The translations under genes were made by a program, and so were the position numbers. Source: Syntrophaceae bacterium (GTDB lineage: Bacteria > Desulfobacterota > SM23-61). From it: a stretch of 36,213 nt of DNA. The notes below the pieces were generated by a model, which saw nothing but the letters and a program-made list of their open reading frames with translations, ran no database searches and had not been told where the DNA came from. Location: assembly GCA_013388675.1 (NCBI GenBank), contig JACAEW010000110.1, positions 1 through 36,213 on the forward strand, given 5' to 3'. Position 1 is the first letter of the stretch. Each line of letters starts with the position of its first letter. Below are positions 25,361 to 33,404 of this stretch, one piece after another.

Positions 25361-25404
25361 TTCTTTTTTAGGGGTTCGTCCATTACGAAAATATGACCCA
25401 GGCG

Positions 25405-25438
25405 GATGAGCCGGGTCTTTTTCCCTTCCCGGCTCATC
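25405..25438. promoter_or_regulatory. Strong stem-loop between livK and livH
   Basis: Perfect 11-bp stem GATGAGCCGGG / CCCGGCTCATC with a 12-nt purine-rich loop on the - strand RNA, 26 nt after the livK stop and without a following T run. It may stabilise the livK mRNA end or partly terminate, giving more binding protein than permease (inference). Confidence 0.7.
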
Positions 25439-25463
25439 GTCGCTGGTTGAAGAGATCTTGGGG

Positions 25464-26762
25464 CTACTTCTTCGCCGGGGCCTTCGGGGCCGCCGGCTTT
25501 GCGGCCGGAGCGGCGGCCATGGGCGCCCAGAAGGGCTTATCGGGCATCACCAGTTTCTTCACGTTTTCTTCCGTGGTCTTGTAAACGGCGATCCTCGGGT
25601 CCGCGCAGTCTCCGTATTTATCGCAGGAGATGGTCCCGGTCAGCCCTTTCATCCCTTTCGTTGCATACAGAGCGTCGCGGAGTTTCTGCCGCCCGATGTA
25701 CAGGGTCCCATCCGGTCCCTTTTTGCCCACTTTCTGTATGGCCGCAAAGATCATCATGGCCGCGTCATATCCGTGGGCGTGGAACGGGGCGATGGGCTTT
25801 TCCCCGTATTTTTTCTGGTGCTTGTCCAAAAAAGCCTTATAGCCGGCCCCGAAGGCGGAGAAATCGGGACTCGAATGGTACATTCCTACGGCCGTATCTC
25901 CCGCGGCCTTGTAAAAGTCGGTGGAAAAAATTCCGTCCGCCCCCATCAGGGCCGTTTTTTCCAATCCCTTTACTTCCTTCACCTGGCGGGTGATGTGGCC
26001 GCCCGCCGCGATGAAAATCGGATAGTAAAGGAATTCCGGCTGGCCCGTGGCGATCTTGGTCAGAACCGGCCGCATGTCCGTATCCGTGGGGGCAACGGCT
26101 TCCTGGAAGGTGATGGTGCCCCCCATTTTCTTGAAGGTCTCGGCGAAAACGGCCTGCAGTTGTTCCGCGTACACGCTTCCATCATGGATGGTCGCGGCCT
26201 TTTTCACTTTCAGTTGCTTGATGGCGAACTCCGCGGCCACCGCCCCCTGAACCTTGTCGTTATGGGCGGTGCGGAGATAGCCGTCATAATCCGGTCCCCG
26301 CTTCGGGTCGGTCAGGTAGGGAGCCGTGTTGGAGGGAGAAACGGTGGCGATGCCCGCCTTCCAGAGAATCGGCGCGCCGGGGCGGGCCTCGCTGGAGCAG
26401 TTCGACCCGACCGCGGCCACCACGGTGGGGTCTGCCGCGATCTTGGTCGCCGCCGCTTGTCCGCCCTCGGCGTTGCAGCCCGTGTCCTGGGCGGTCAGCT
26501 TGATGGGATGACCCAGGAGTTTTCCCCCTTTGTCGTCTATGGCGATCTCTACCCCGCGCTTGGTATCCGTGCCCAAAGAGGCATCGGGCCCGGCAATCAC
26601 CATCCAGCAGGCGATGTGGATGGGCTCTCCGGGTTTCAGCTTGATGATCCCGATTTTGTCCTCGTATTTAAAGGCTTCCTTTTTAGCTTGGCCGTAGGCG
26701 GCCCCCGCGGCAAAGGCCGCGATCATGACTCCCAGCAGAGAATAAAGAAAAAGGCGTTTCAT
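25464..26762 (-). CDS. livK: Liv-type ABC transporter substrate-binding protein, LivK-like
   Basis: 432 residues. A signal peptide covers about 1-25 (ends AAYGQA). The mature protein has the type I periplasmic-binding pattern: GPDASLGTDTKRGVEIAIDDKGG early, AAVGSNCSSEARPGAPI and ATVSPSNTAPYLTD in the ligand-site region, then FAAIQKVGKKGPDG near the end. The last 20 or so residues form an Ala/Pro/Lys-rich tail (AAPAAKPAAPKAPAKK) not needed by the fold. AAAGGAGAAG precedes the ATG and a good promoter lies about 105 nt upstream. It heads the livKHMGF operon. Ligand unknown; branched-chain amino acids or another small acid are possible. TAG stop. Confidence 0.9.
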   Translation of the reverse strand: MKRLFLYSLLGVMIAAFAAGAAYGQAKKEAFKYEDKIGIIKLKPGEPIHIACWMVIAGPDASLGTDTKRGVEIAIDDKGGKLLGHPIKLTAQDTGCNAEGGQAAATKIAADPTVVAAVGSNCSSEARPGAPILWKAGIATVSPSNTAPYLTDPKRGPDYDGYLRTAHNDKVQGAVAAEFAIKQLKVKKAATIHDGSVYAEQLQAVFAETFKKMGGTITFQEAVAPTDTDMRPVLTKIATGQPEFLYYPIFIAAGGHITRQVKEVKGLEKTALMGADGIFSTDFYKAAGDTAVGMYHSSPDFSAFGAGYKAFLDKHQKKYGEKPIAPFHAHGYDAAMMIFAAIQKVGKKGPDGTLYIGRQKLRDALYATKGMKGLTGTISCDKYGDCADPRIAVYKTTEENVKKLVMPDKPFWAPMAAAPAAKPAAPKAPAKK

Positions 26763-27075
26763 GTTCTTCTCCTTTCCTTGTTATGATGGGTTTTCGCCCG
26801 CCAACCTGTTCTTCTTAGCCGCCTCTTTTCATCCCCCCTTCCCTTGCCTGTTTTAAAAAATAAACCCATCCTACAGACGGTTCATTTTTTTGTCAAGGTT
26901 TCTGTGGGCGGTTGGGCGGTGCCGGAAGATTCCCCCGATGCCCGCCCGAGCGCCCGCACCGGGCGGTTTCTCGCGCCGGACTGGCAGGATTGGAAACCAG
27001 GGACTTTGGTTCCCGCCGGGGCCTATTGCCATACCCTGCCGGACAAAGAAATCCTCCCGGGTGCGAACTTCGTGA
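26763..27075. other. livK upstream region
   Basis: 313 nt without a convincing gene. It includes the livK promoter and leader. The 94-aa + ORF at 26844 overlaps that promoter, runs into the GT20 gene antisense and shows no known motif. Confidence 0.6.
26868..26896 (-). promoter_or_regulatory. sigma70-type promoter of the livKHMGF operon
   Basis: On the - strand: TTGACA (perfect -35), 17-nt spacer, TAGGAT (4/6 -10). It predicts a leader of about 100 nt before livK. This is the best promoter match I see in the window. Confidence 0.7.
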
Positions 27076-29376
27076 TCAACCATCTCCCGGGAGAATCATG
27101 GGCCTTGAGGGAGAATAGGGGGCGCTGATTCCCAGGGGCGGGGCCGAAGACAGGCGGATTTGACTGAGGCTGGAAATCAAATCCCCCGCCCAGCGGTAAA
27201 TGTTTTTTTCCTGCACCGCCTCTCTCATCCTTCGCATGCGCGCCCGTTTTTCCGCCGGGTCCATCTCCAGGGCCAGGCGGATGGCCTCGGCCATCTGCTC
27301 CGTGTCATAGGGGTTCACCACCAGGGCATCCCGGAGCTCCCGCGCGGCCCCGGTGAACTGGCTGAGAATCAGGACCCCCGATTCGTCCCATTTGGCCCCG
27401 ATGAACTCCTTGGCCACCAGGTTCATCCCGTCATGGAGCGAGGTCACCAGGCATAAGTCGGCGGCCTCGTAGAAGGGGGCGATTTCCCGGTGGCTGTGGT
27501 GCCGTTTCAGGAATACGATGGGCCTCCATTCCTTGGTCTGGAAGCGCCAGTTGATCCTTTCGGCTTCCGACTCCAGCAGGGCGGTTAAATCGCGGTATTC
27601 CTTGATGTGGGTCCGACTGGGGGCCCCCAATTCCACGAAAGTGAACACCCCTTGATAGATCGGATATTTTTCCAGGAACCGCTCGATGGCCAGGAAACGC
27701 TCCCTAAGCCCCTTGGTGTAATCGATCCGGTCCACCCCCACGCCGAGGTATTGCCCCCGGATGCCCAATTCCCGCAGAAGCGTTTTTTTGAGGCCTCCAT
27801 TGAGCGACCGGAAGGCGGGGGAGGGCTGGGGGGCGGCGATGCTGATGGGGAAAGGCTTCACCTGGGTTAGATGGTTTTCCCGTTCCGCGGTGAAATTTTC
27901 CCAATCGATCCTCGACTCCAGGGCCCGGTCCACGGTTTCCAGAAAGTTGTTGCAATGGAACTGGACATGAAAGCCGATGAGGTCGGCCCCCAGCATCCCG
28001 TGAAGGATCTCCCTCTGCCAGGGACAGATGCCGAAGGACTCGGGGTTCGGCCAGGGGATGTGCCAGAAAAGGGCCACCCGGGCATCGGGCCTCTTTTCCT
28101 TGATCATCCGCGGGAAAAGGGCGAAATGGTAATCCTGGACCAGAATCCAGGGGTCCTGGGTGTTTTCTAATTCCGCCAGGGTCGCCTGGGCGAATTTCTG
28201 GTTGACCGCTTCATAGAAATTCCAGTCTTCGGCCCTGAAGACGGGGCGAGTATGGGCGATGTGACACAGGGGCCAGAGGCCTTCGTTGGAGAATCCGTAG
28301 TAATACCCCTCCTCCTCTTCCTTGGTAAGCCACACCCTTTTCAGCAAGTACTGGGGGTCTTCCGGGGGCACCCGGATCTTATCCCCTTCGTCGACCACCT
28401 CCCGGTCGGCGTCCCCGCTTCCGTGGGCCAGCCAGGTTCCCCCGCAAGACTGAAGGATCGGCTCCAGAGCCGTCACCAGGCCGCTGGCGGGGACGACGCA
28501 TTCGATCTTTTTGCCGCGCCTTTCATGAACGTAGGGCTCCCGGTTGGAAATCACGAAGAGAGGCCTTCCCTGCAAGAGGGTACGCACGTGTTCGCGGAGC
28601 CTCACCGGGGTCCATAGAGACTCGGCTTTCCGCCGCAGCCGGGCCTCTTGCTCGGCGGCGGAACGGGCCTCGGAAATGCTTTTTACCATCCGGGTGGCTT
28701 CCCGGGCCAGGGGTTCGAAGACTTTTCCGGAAGGGGGCGGCAGGGTAACTCCACCCTTTTCGGTCCGCAGGGTCTTCATCCATTCGGCCATCCGGGCGAT
28801 GGGGTGGACCATGCTCCAGCGAATCACCAGAAGGGTGGTAAGGGAGATGAAAAGAGCGCTCACCAGCAGGCGGATGAAATTATTCTCCCAGATGTGGGCC
28901 ACCCGGTCTTTGATCTGTTTGGTTTCATAGACCATCACCATGGCCCCGGCGAGCTTCTCTTCATGGTAGAGGGGAAGGGCATGGAGGTACATCTCCTTCT
29001 CCCCGAGGGGAAGGAAATTTCCCTCCTCCAGGCCGGTCTTCATGGCGTTGGCGGCGAGAGCCGGGGGGGTTTTTAGATGGGGGGGGAGTTGGGCGCTGGC
29101 CGCGGCCATATGGCCCTTGGCGTCGTAGATGGCGACCCCTGCCAGTCTTTCCCGGTTGCCGAACTTGTTCACGATCTTCTGGATGGAGGAGGTCTGGCCT
29201 TTGGCCACCAGGGGCTCGATACTTTCTTTTAAGCTCTCCCCCAGAATGGAGGCCCGCCGCTCCAGATCAAGGGTCATTCTCTCCTTCTCCTGTTCCACCT
29301 GCAGGAAGGTAAACAGGAGGACAATCGCGCTGATTACGACAAAAATTGACAGAATGACGCGGAGGGTGATCCTCAT
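27076..29376 (-). CDS. Membrane-anchored sensor-HAMP-GT20 fusion, trehalose-6-phosphate synthase-like
   Basis: Start set at ATG 29376, with GAGGAGGAACCG directly upstream, giving 766 residues; the track ORF adds 29. N-terminus: membrane span (about 8-28), extracytoplasmic sensor-like domain (29 to about 170), second span, then a HAMP-like linker (MVHPIARMAEWMKTL). From about 255 follows a glycosyltransferase family 20 domain: SNREPY, HGSGDADREVVD, DYHFALFPRMI, HIPWPNPE, GVDRIDYTKGLRERF with the Arg/Lys phosphate-contact pair, and HDGMNLVAKEF with the acidic catalytic-site residue. The acceptor and donor sites look complete, so it should make trehalose-6-phosphate or a relative such as glucosylglycerol phosphate. 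No OtsB-type phosphatase is adjacent. The layout suggests osmolyte synthesis under direct control of an outside signal (inference). Confidence 0.85.
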   Translation of the reverse strand: MRITLRVILSIFVVISAIVLLFTFLQVEQEKERMTLDLERRASILGESLKESIEPLVAKGQTSSIQKIVNKFGNRERLAGVAIYDAKGHMAAASAQLPPHLKTPPALAANAMKTGLEEGNFLPLGEKEMYLHALPLYHEEKLAGAMVMVYETKQIKDRVAHIWENNFIRLLVSALFISLTTLLVIRWSMVHPIARMAEWMKTLRTEKGGVTLPPPSGKVFEPLAREATRMVKSISEARSAAEQEARLRRKAESLWTPVRLREHVRTLLQGRPLFVISNREPYVHERRGKKIECVVPASGLVTALEPILQSCGGTWLAHGSGDADREVVDEGDKIRVPPEDPQYLLKRVWLTKEEEEGYYYGFSNEGLWPLCHIAHTRPVFRAEDWNFYEAVNQKFAQATLAELENTQDPWILVQDYHFALFPRMIKEKRPDARVALFWHIPWPNPESFGICPWQREILHGMLGADLIGFHVQFHCNNFLETVDRALESRIDWENFTAERENHLTQVKPFPISIAAPQPSPAFRSLNGGLKKTLLRELGIRGQYLGVGVDRIDYTKGLRERFLAIERFLEKYPIYQGVFTFVELGAPSRTHIKEYRDLTALLESEAERINWRFQTKEWRPIVFLKRHHSHREIAPFYEAADLCLVTSLHDGMNLVAKEFIGAKWDESGVLILSQFTGAARELRDALVVNPYDTEQMAEAIRLALEMDPAEKRARMRRMREAVQEKNIYRWAGDLISSLSQIRLSSAPPLGISAPYSPSRPMILPGDG

Positions 29377-29637
29377 CGGTTCCTCCTCAAGGTGAAGTGA
29401 ACTAAGGAAACAGCCTTTGCTTTTTCTTGACGGAGCCGGAGGGTATGGACCAGTTTCCCACATCTATTCCAAGATTGTCAACCGAAGCAAACTTGGAATG
29501 GGGAATTCGGAATAAAGGAACCAATGATTCAGAAGAGATACCTGCAAATTTTCGGAATTCAATCGGGGAAAAATGAATTGCCGGGCTCTCACGCCCAAGA
29601 GATTGCAGGGACGCCCGGCGCACGCCCCCGCTCCGGC

Positions 29638-30459
29638 CTAGGCCAGGCTCAGAATCTTCCGAGCCTCCTGGGCCGTGGCGATTTCCCGGCCGTATTCCCG
29701 GGCAATCCTGACCACTCTTTCCACCAGTTCGGCATTGCTCTGGGCCAGCCGTCCCCGGGAATAATAAATGTTATCCTCCAGGCCTACCCGCACATGCCCC
29801 CCCATGGCCATTCCCATTACCGCCAGGGGCAGCTGGCCCGGCCCGATTCCGATGACCGACCAGGTTGAACCCGCGGGAATGATCTCCGTCAGATAAAGGA
29901 GGGATTTGGCGGTTGCCGGCATTCCCGCCGGGGTTCCCAGGACAAATTGAAAATGAAGGGGCGCCTTGAGCAGGCCTTTTTCAAAATACTTTAGGCAAGT
30001 ATAAACCATGCCCACCTCGAAAATCTCCAACTCCGGTTTGACCCCCGTTTCCAGACACCCTTTGGCCAGGGCTTCCAGAAACTCCGGCGGGTTCAGAAAA
30101 ACATGCTCCCCCATGTTGATCGATCCCGCGTCATAGGAAACCAACTCCGGTTTCAGGGCCAGGGGCGTCAGCCTCTGTTCGATGGCCAGATTCCGTCCCG
30201 GAATTCCGCTGGTGGTAAGGCAAAATACGCAATCCACCTCGCTGCGCACCCGGTCAACGACCTCTTTGAAGATGGCGTAGTCCTGTGTTCCCAGGCCGGT
30301 CTGGGGATCCCGTACGTGAATATGCAGGATCGAGGCCCCGGCCTTCACCGCCTCGATGCCCGATCGCGCGATCTCTTCCGGAAGGATGGGAATGTAGGGA
30401 GTTTGCTTCCGGCTGATCCGCGACCCGGTGACTCCCACGGTGATGATCATTTTGTCCAT
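29638..30459 (-). CDS. BKACE-family beta-keto acid cleavage enzyme (DUF849)
   Basis: 273 residues of the BKACE/Kce family, Zn-dependent TIM-barrel enzymes that convert a 3-keto acid plus acetyl-CoA into acetoacetate and a new acyl-CoA. The metal-site motif HIHVRD is near 46-51; SYDAGSINMG and FEVGMVY follow; GGHVRVGLEDNIY near 225 is diagnostic. The keto acid is unknown; 3-keto-5-aminohexanoate, from lysine fermentation, is the best-known case. A purine-rich GGGGGGA precedes the ATG, and Met4 is an alternative start. It lies about 260 nt upstream of the GT20 gene on the same strand, with no obvious functional link. TAG stop. Confidence 0.9.
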   Translation of the reverse strand: MDKMIITVGVTGSRISRKQTPYIPILPEEIARSGIEAVKAGASILHIHVRDPQTGLGTQDYAIFKEVVDRVRSEVDCVFCLTTSGIPGRNLAIEQRLTPLALKPELVSYDAGSINMGEHVFLNPPEFLEALAKGCLETGVKPELEIFEVGMVYTCLKYFEKGLLKAPLHFQFVLGTPAGMPATAKSLLYLTEIIPAGSTWSVIGIGPGQLPLAVMGMAMGGHVRVGLEDNIYYSRGRLAQSNAELVERVVRIAREYGREIATAQEARKILSLA

Positions 30460-30888
30460 TCTGCGGATCCCCCCGTCGTTTCTATTTTCCTTTGCGGACG
30501 ATCCCGCAAAAAGCCCCCAAAACTCCCTCTCCCTTGATGGGGCAGATTTTGGTGGGGGGGGATGAACAGAGGGATTTCAAAGGTTCATCCACCCCCCGCC
30601 CCTTCATCCCCTCCCGCCAGGGGAGGGGAAATTTTGCTTTTTACAAAACCCTCTCCATAAAAAACTTTAAGAACGTGACCGCGCTTCGCGGGGTCTCCCG
30701 ACTCCCTCCTATTTATCCCCGCGGCTCGGAAAATGTCAACCCCAAAAGAGGACCAGGGAAATGCGGAGTTCGGAACGGCGGATGGGAAATCAAAGGACCA
30801 GAGCCCGAATTGCCAAAAGATGCCGATTCAGATTAGACTGAAGACATCCGCACCGATTTCCCATCCTTTTCAATCATCGAGGTTAGCC
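30460..30888. other. Divergent intergenic region with repeats
   Basis: 429 nt. It contains hairpin repeats (30551-30628), a small GC stem near 30676 (GACCGCG...), and a degraded family C repeat at 30759-30783. The track extends the cupin ORF upstream to 30733, but that part is repeat-derived. Confidence 0.6.
30551..30628. repeat. Nested GC-rich hairpins
   Basis: GGTGGGGGGGGATGAAC faces GTTCATCCACCCCCC; directly after it CCCCTCCC/GGGAGGGG forms a second tight hairpin. Similar to the element at 25253. Confidence 0.6.
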
Positions 30889-31269
30889 ATGAAGATCTTT
30901 CGCCTTAAAGATTTCGAATGGATTCCTGCCAGTCATGAATCCACCCAGTCCCCATCGGTCTGGAAAAAGGTTCTTTTGCAAAAAGCGGATTTATTGGAGG
31001 GTTGGGTGCAGATGGTGAATTGGTGCCGGATGGAGCCAGGGAAAGCGTTTCGGGCTCATTACCATGAGGATATGGAAGAGGTCTTCCTGATCTTGAAGGG
31101 GCAAGCCAAAATCCTGCTCAATGGAAAAGAGGCCTCCCTAGCGGAAGGAGAAGCCGTGATCATCCCGCCGCGAGAGGTCCACGAAATGAAAAACACCGGG
31201 GCCGAAGACCTGGAATACTTGGTGTTGGGAATTTCCATGGGAAAAGGGGGAAGAACCGTCGTGGTATGA
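30889..31269 (+). CDS. Small cupin-domain protein
   Basis: Start chosen at ATG 30889 (MKIFRLKDF), since the preceding 52 codons of the ORF are repeat-derived (AEFGTADGK) and GAGG lies just upstream. This gives 126 residues. Cupin motif 1 is PGKAFRAHYHEDMEEVFLILKG with His57, His59 and Glu63/64; motif 2 is IIPPREVHEM with His98. This is a complete metal site of a single-domain beta-barrel cupin. Such proteins may be isomerases, dioxygenases or ligand-binding regulators; none can be assigned here. It is a single-gene unit ended by a strong terminator shared with the convergent gene. Confidence 0.82.
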   Translation: MKIFRLKDFEWIPASHESTQSPSVWKKVLLQKADLLEGWVQMVNWCRMEPGKAFRAHYHEDMEEVFLILKGQAKILLNGKEASLAEGEAVIIPPREVHEMKNTGAEDLEYLVLGISMGKGGRTVVV

Positions 31270-31299
31270 TTCGCTGCCGAAGAACCCTAGGTCCAACAG

Positions 31300-31327
31300 A
31301 AAAGGCCCGCCGGGCGGCGGGCCTTTT
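31300..31327. terminator. Bidirectional rho-independent terminator
   Basis: Perfect 12-bp stem AAAAGGCCCGCC / GGCGGGCCTTTT with a 4-nt loop and a T run to 31330; on the other strand the A tract gives a short T run. It separates convergent cupin and gcdA. Confidence 0.9.
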
Positions 31328-31329
31328 TT

Positions 31330-33063
31330 TCATCCCTTGATCAGCCGGGGAAGCATGAGGTGGTGGTGGGGACAGATGGAACGGGGGTTCTGGTAAGCGG
31401 CCCCTGCGAAGGCCACCATATACTTCCGGATTTCCGGCAGGGGAACCACCTCATCCACGAATCCCGTCTTTGCACAATAGATGGGCCTCGACTTGTTGTA
31501 ATAATCCTGGGCTAGAGCGTTCATCCTGTCAATGACCGGTTTCAAGGGCCGGTTCGAATCCTTCTCCTTTACCAGTCTGCGGGCGAAGGAGGCGACCGCG
31601 GCCGTTTCCCCGTGCATCACATAGATCTCGCTGGTCGGTGTCCCGAGGGTGAAAATATTGTTGTTGTTCGCCTGGGGCCCCCCCATGATGTAATGGGCGG
31701 CCGCCGTTCCCTTCCTCAGGATCACGCACATCATGGGCAGGCTGGACTGCTCGATGGAGTAAATCAGGGATTGCCCCAGGCCCAGCAGCTCCGCCTTCTC
31801 GGCCAGGTCGCCCACGTCGATTCCGGTGGTGTCCTGGAACCAGATGATGGGGACCCGGTCCCTTCCGCACTGGGTGACGAACTCGTTGAACTTGATGAGG
31901 CCCTGGCGATAGAATTTGCCGCCCACCCCCGGGTAGGGGGCATACTCCGGGTAGCCTTTGGGCAAGATTCCCTGCTTGTTCCCCATAATGCCGACCAGGA
32001 ACCCGTCCACCTTGGCCAGGCCGGCGTACACCTCCGGGCCGTAGGCGGGCCGAAACTCCATGTGCTCGCTGTTATCGGTGAGCCTCGCCAGAACTTCCTC
32101 GAAATTGTAGGCCATCTTCTGGTTGAAGGGGACCAGGCGGTTGATCTCTTCGGGCGAGAACTTCGGCTCTTTGGGCTCGGCCACGCGGAAGAATTTGGGG
32201 TCGTAGGCGGGAAGGTATTTCATGTATTCCTTCAACCCATCCAGCACCCCTTCCTCCGTCTGAAAGACGGCCTTGAAGAATCCCGTGGAGTCGTAATGAA
32301 TTTCCACCCGGCCGGGGGGAACGGCCTTGAACTTCCGCGTGGCTTCGATGATTACCTCGGCTCCTTCTTCATCGAAGAAGCCCTTCGGACTCATCCCGCT
32401 CACGATTCCTCCTCCGCCCACGGCGATGTTGCAGTTCTTGTGCGCTAGAAGAATAGTCGGGCTGATTCCCTGGTACCCGCCCCCTGCGGGATTGGTCCCG
32501 TAGATCCCGGCAAGGACCGGGATCCCGAGCTTTTCCAGTTCGGCATGGCGGAAGAAGGTCGTCCCGCTCCCCCTCCGGTTGGCGTAGACTTTTTCCTGCT
32601 CCGGCAGCTTCACCCCGCTGCAGTTCACCAGCCAGACCAGGGGAAGGTGCAGGTTCTTGGCCATGTCTGTGACCCGCAGGACATTGTCCGCCTGCCCGGC
32701 GATCCAGGCGCCGGCCATGACTTTGTTGTCAAACCCGATGATGACCGCCCATTTCCCGCCGATCTTTCCCAATCCGTCCACCACCCCGGTGGTCCCGGAC
32801 TCCTCGTCCATCGGGTCGTAGAGGGTGTGCAGGGGGCACCAGGTGCCGGGGTCCACCAAGTATTCCAGCCTCTGGTACACGGTCATCTCCCCCCGTTTAT
32901 TGATCTCCTCCGTGGAGATGCCGGCGGCTTTCGCTTTTTTTACCGCTTCGGCGATCTCCCGCTCCACTTCGCGAATCTTGGCGATGTTCTCCTCGGAACT
33001 TTTCATTTGCCTTTCCGTCAAAGGCTTGCCGAAATCGGCCATCTTCTCGAAATACGGTTTCAT
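31330..33063 (-). CDS. gcdA: Glutaconyl-CoA decarboxylase alpha (carboxyltransferase) subunit
   Basis: 577 residues, close to the 587 of Acidaminococcus GcdA. Similarity to that subunit (from memory) runs end to end: FGKPLTERQ near the start, NKRGEMTVYQRLEYLVDPG, NCSGVKLPEQEKVYANRRG, GIYGTNPAGGGY, DTTGIDVGD, LRKGTAAAHYIMGGPQ and ICPHHHLMLPRLI. It moves the carboxyl group of glutaconyl-CoA to biotin, giving crotonyl-CoA; with the membrane beta subunit the free energy drives Na+ export. The biotin carrier and membrane subunits (GcdB, C, D) are not in the window. In syntrophic benzoate or glutarate degraders this enzyme lies on the way to crotonyl-CoA. A related acyl-CoA carboxyltransferase with another substrate remains possible. 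It shares its terminator with the cupin gene. Confidence 0.9.
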   Translation of the reverse strand: MKPYFEKMADFGKPLTERQMKSSEENIAKIREVEREIAEAVKKAKAAGISTEEINKRGEMTVYQRLEYLVDPGTWCPLHTLYDPMDEESGTTGVVDGLGKIGGKWAVIIGFDNKVMAGAWIAGQADNVLRVTDMAKNLHLPLVWLVNCSGVKLPEQEKVYANRRGSGTTFFRHAELEKLGIPVLAGIYGTNPAGGGYQGISPTILLAHKNCNIAVGGGGIVSGMSPKGFFDEEGAEVIIEATRKFKAVPPGRVEIHYDSTGFFKAVFQTEEGVLDGLKEYMKYLPAYDPKFFRVAEPKEPKFSPEEINRLVPFNQKMAYNFEEVLARLTDNSEHMEFRPAYGPEVYAGLAKVDGFLVGIMGNKQGILPKGYPEYAPYPGVGGKFYRQGLIKFNEFVTQCGRDRVPIIWFQDTTGIDVGDLAEKAELLGLGQSLIYSIEQSSLPMMCVILRKGTAAAHYIMGGPQANNNNIFTLGTPTSEIYVMHGETAAVASFARRLVKEKDSNRPLKPVIDRMNALAQDYYNKSRPIYCAKTGFVDEVVPLPEIRKYMVAFAGAAYQNPRSICPHHHLMLPRLIKG

Positions 33064-33404
33064 CCAGTTTCCTCCCGCGATTCTTTGGTCAAACCAGGTT
33101 TGCTGAACCCGTAAAAAGTCTTCTAAGCCGTCACCCCGGCGAAAGTCAGGGCCCAGAACTTATGGAAATGAATACATTCCGGCTTTCGCCGGAATGACGG
33201 AATGTATTGGAACTCGACTTTTTACGAGATCATCATTTTTAACATAGCCAAAATAAATATTTTTAACAAGGAATTTTTATCCGCCAGAGCCGGGGGGGCA
33301 TGATCCTCAAACCCTCCAGGCTTCATGCTTTTGCTTTTCTTTTCCCGGGCCCTAAAGTATTCTACAAAGACTTGAAAAAATCCAAGGAAAGCGAAGGGGG
33401 AAAA
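33064..33404. other. Divergent intergenic region with MITE-like element
   Basis: 341 nt between gcdA (-) and the DNA glycosylase (+), mostly a nested palindrome (33110-33226). The glycosylase ORF can be extended back to 33300, but ribosome binding evidence favours 33405. Confidence 0.65.
33110..33226. mobile_element. 117-bp MITE-like nested palindrome
   Basis: Terminal inverted repeats CGTAAAAAGTC (33110-33120) and GACTTTTTACG (33216-33226) match over 11 bp. Inside, CCGTCA and CCGGCGAAAG (33128-33145) are mirrored by CTTTCGCCGG and TGACGG (33183-33200). No coding capacity and no clear target duplication. It looks like a non-autonomous element or a large REP-like unit (family E). Confidence 0.65.

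Noticed and set aside
23980-25371. 463-aa + strand ORF
   Set aside because: Antisense to livM and livH, which have clear family motifs; its own sequence is low-complexity His/Gly/Asp/Gln-rich.
25458-26786. 442-aa + strand ORF
   Set aside because: Antisense to livK over its whole length; no family signature.
26844-27128. 94-aa + strand ORF upstream of livK
   Set aside because: Overlaps the livK promoter on the opposite strand and the end of the GT20 gene, with no ribosome binding site or motif.
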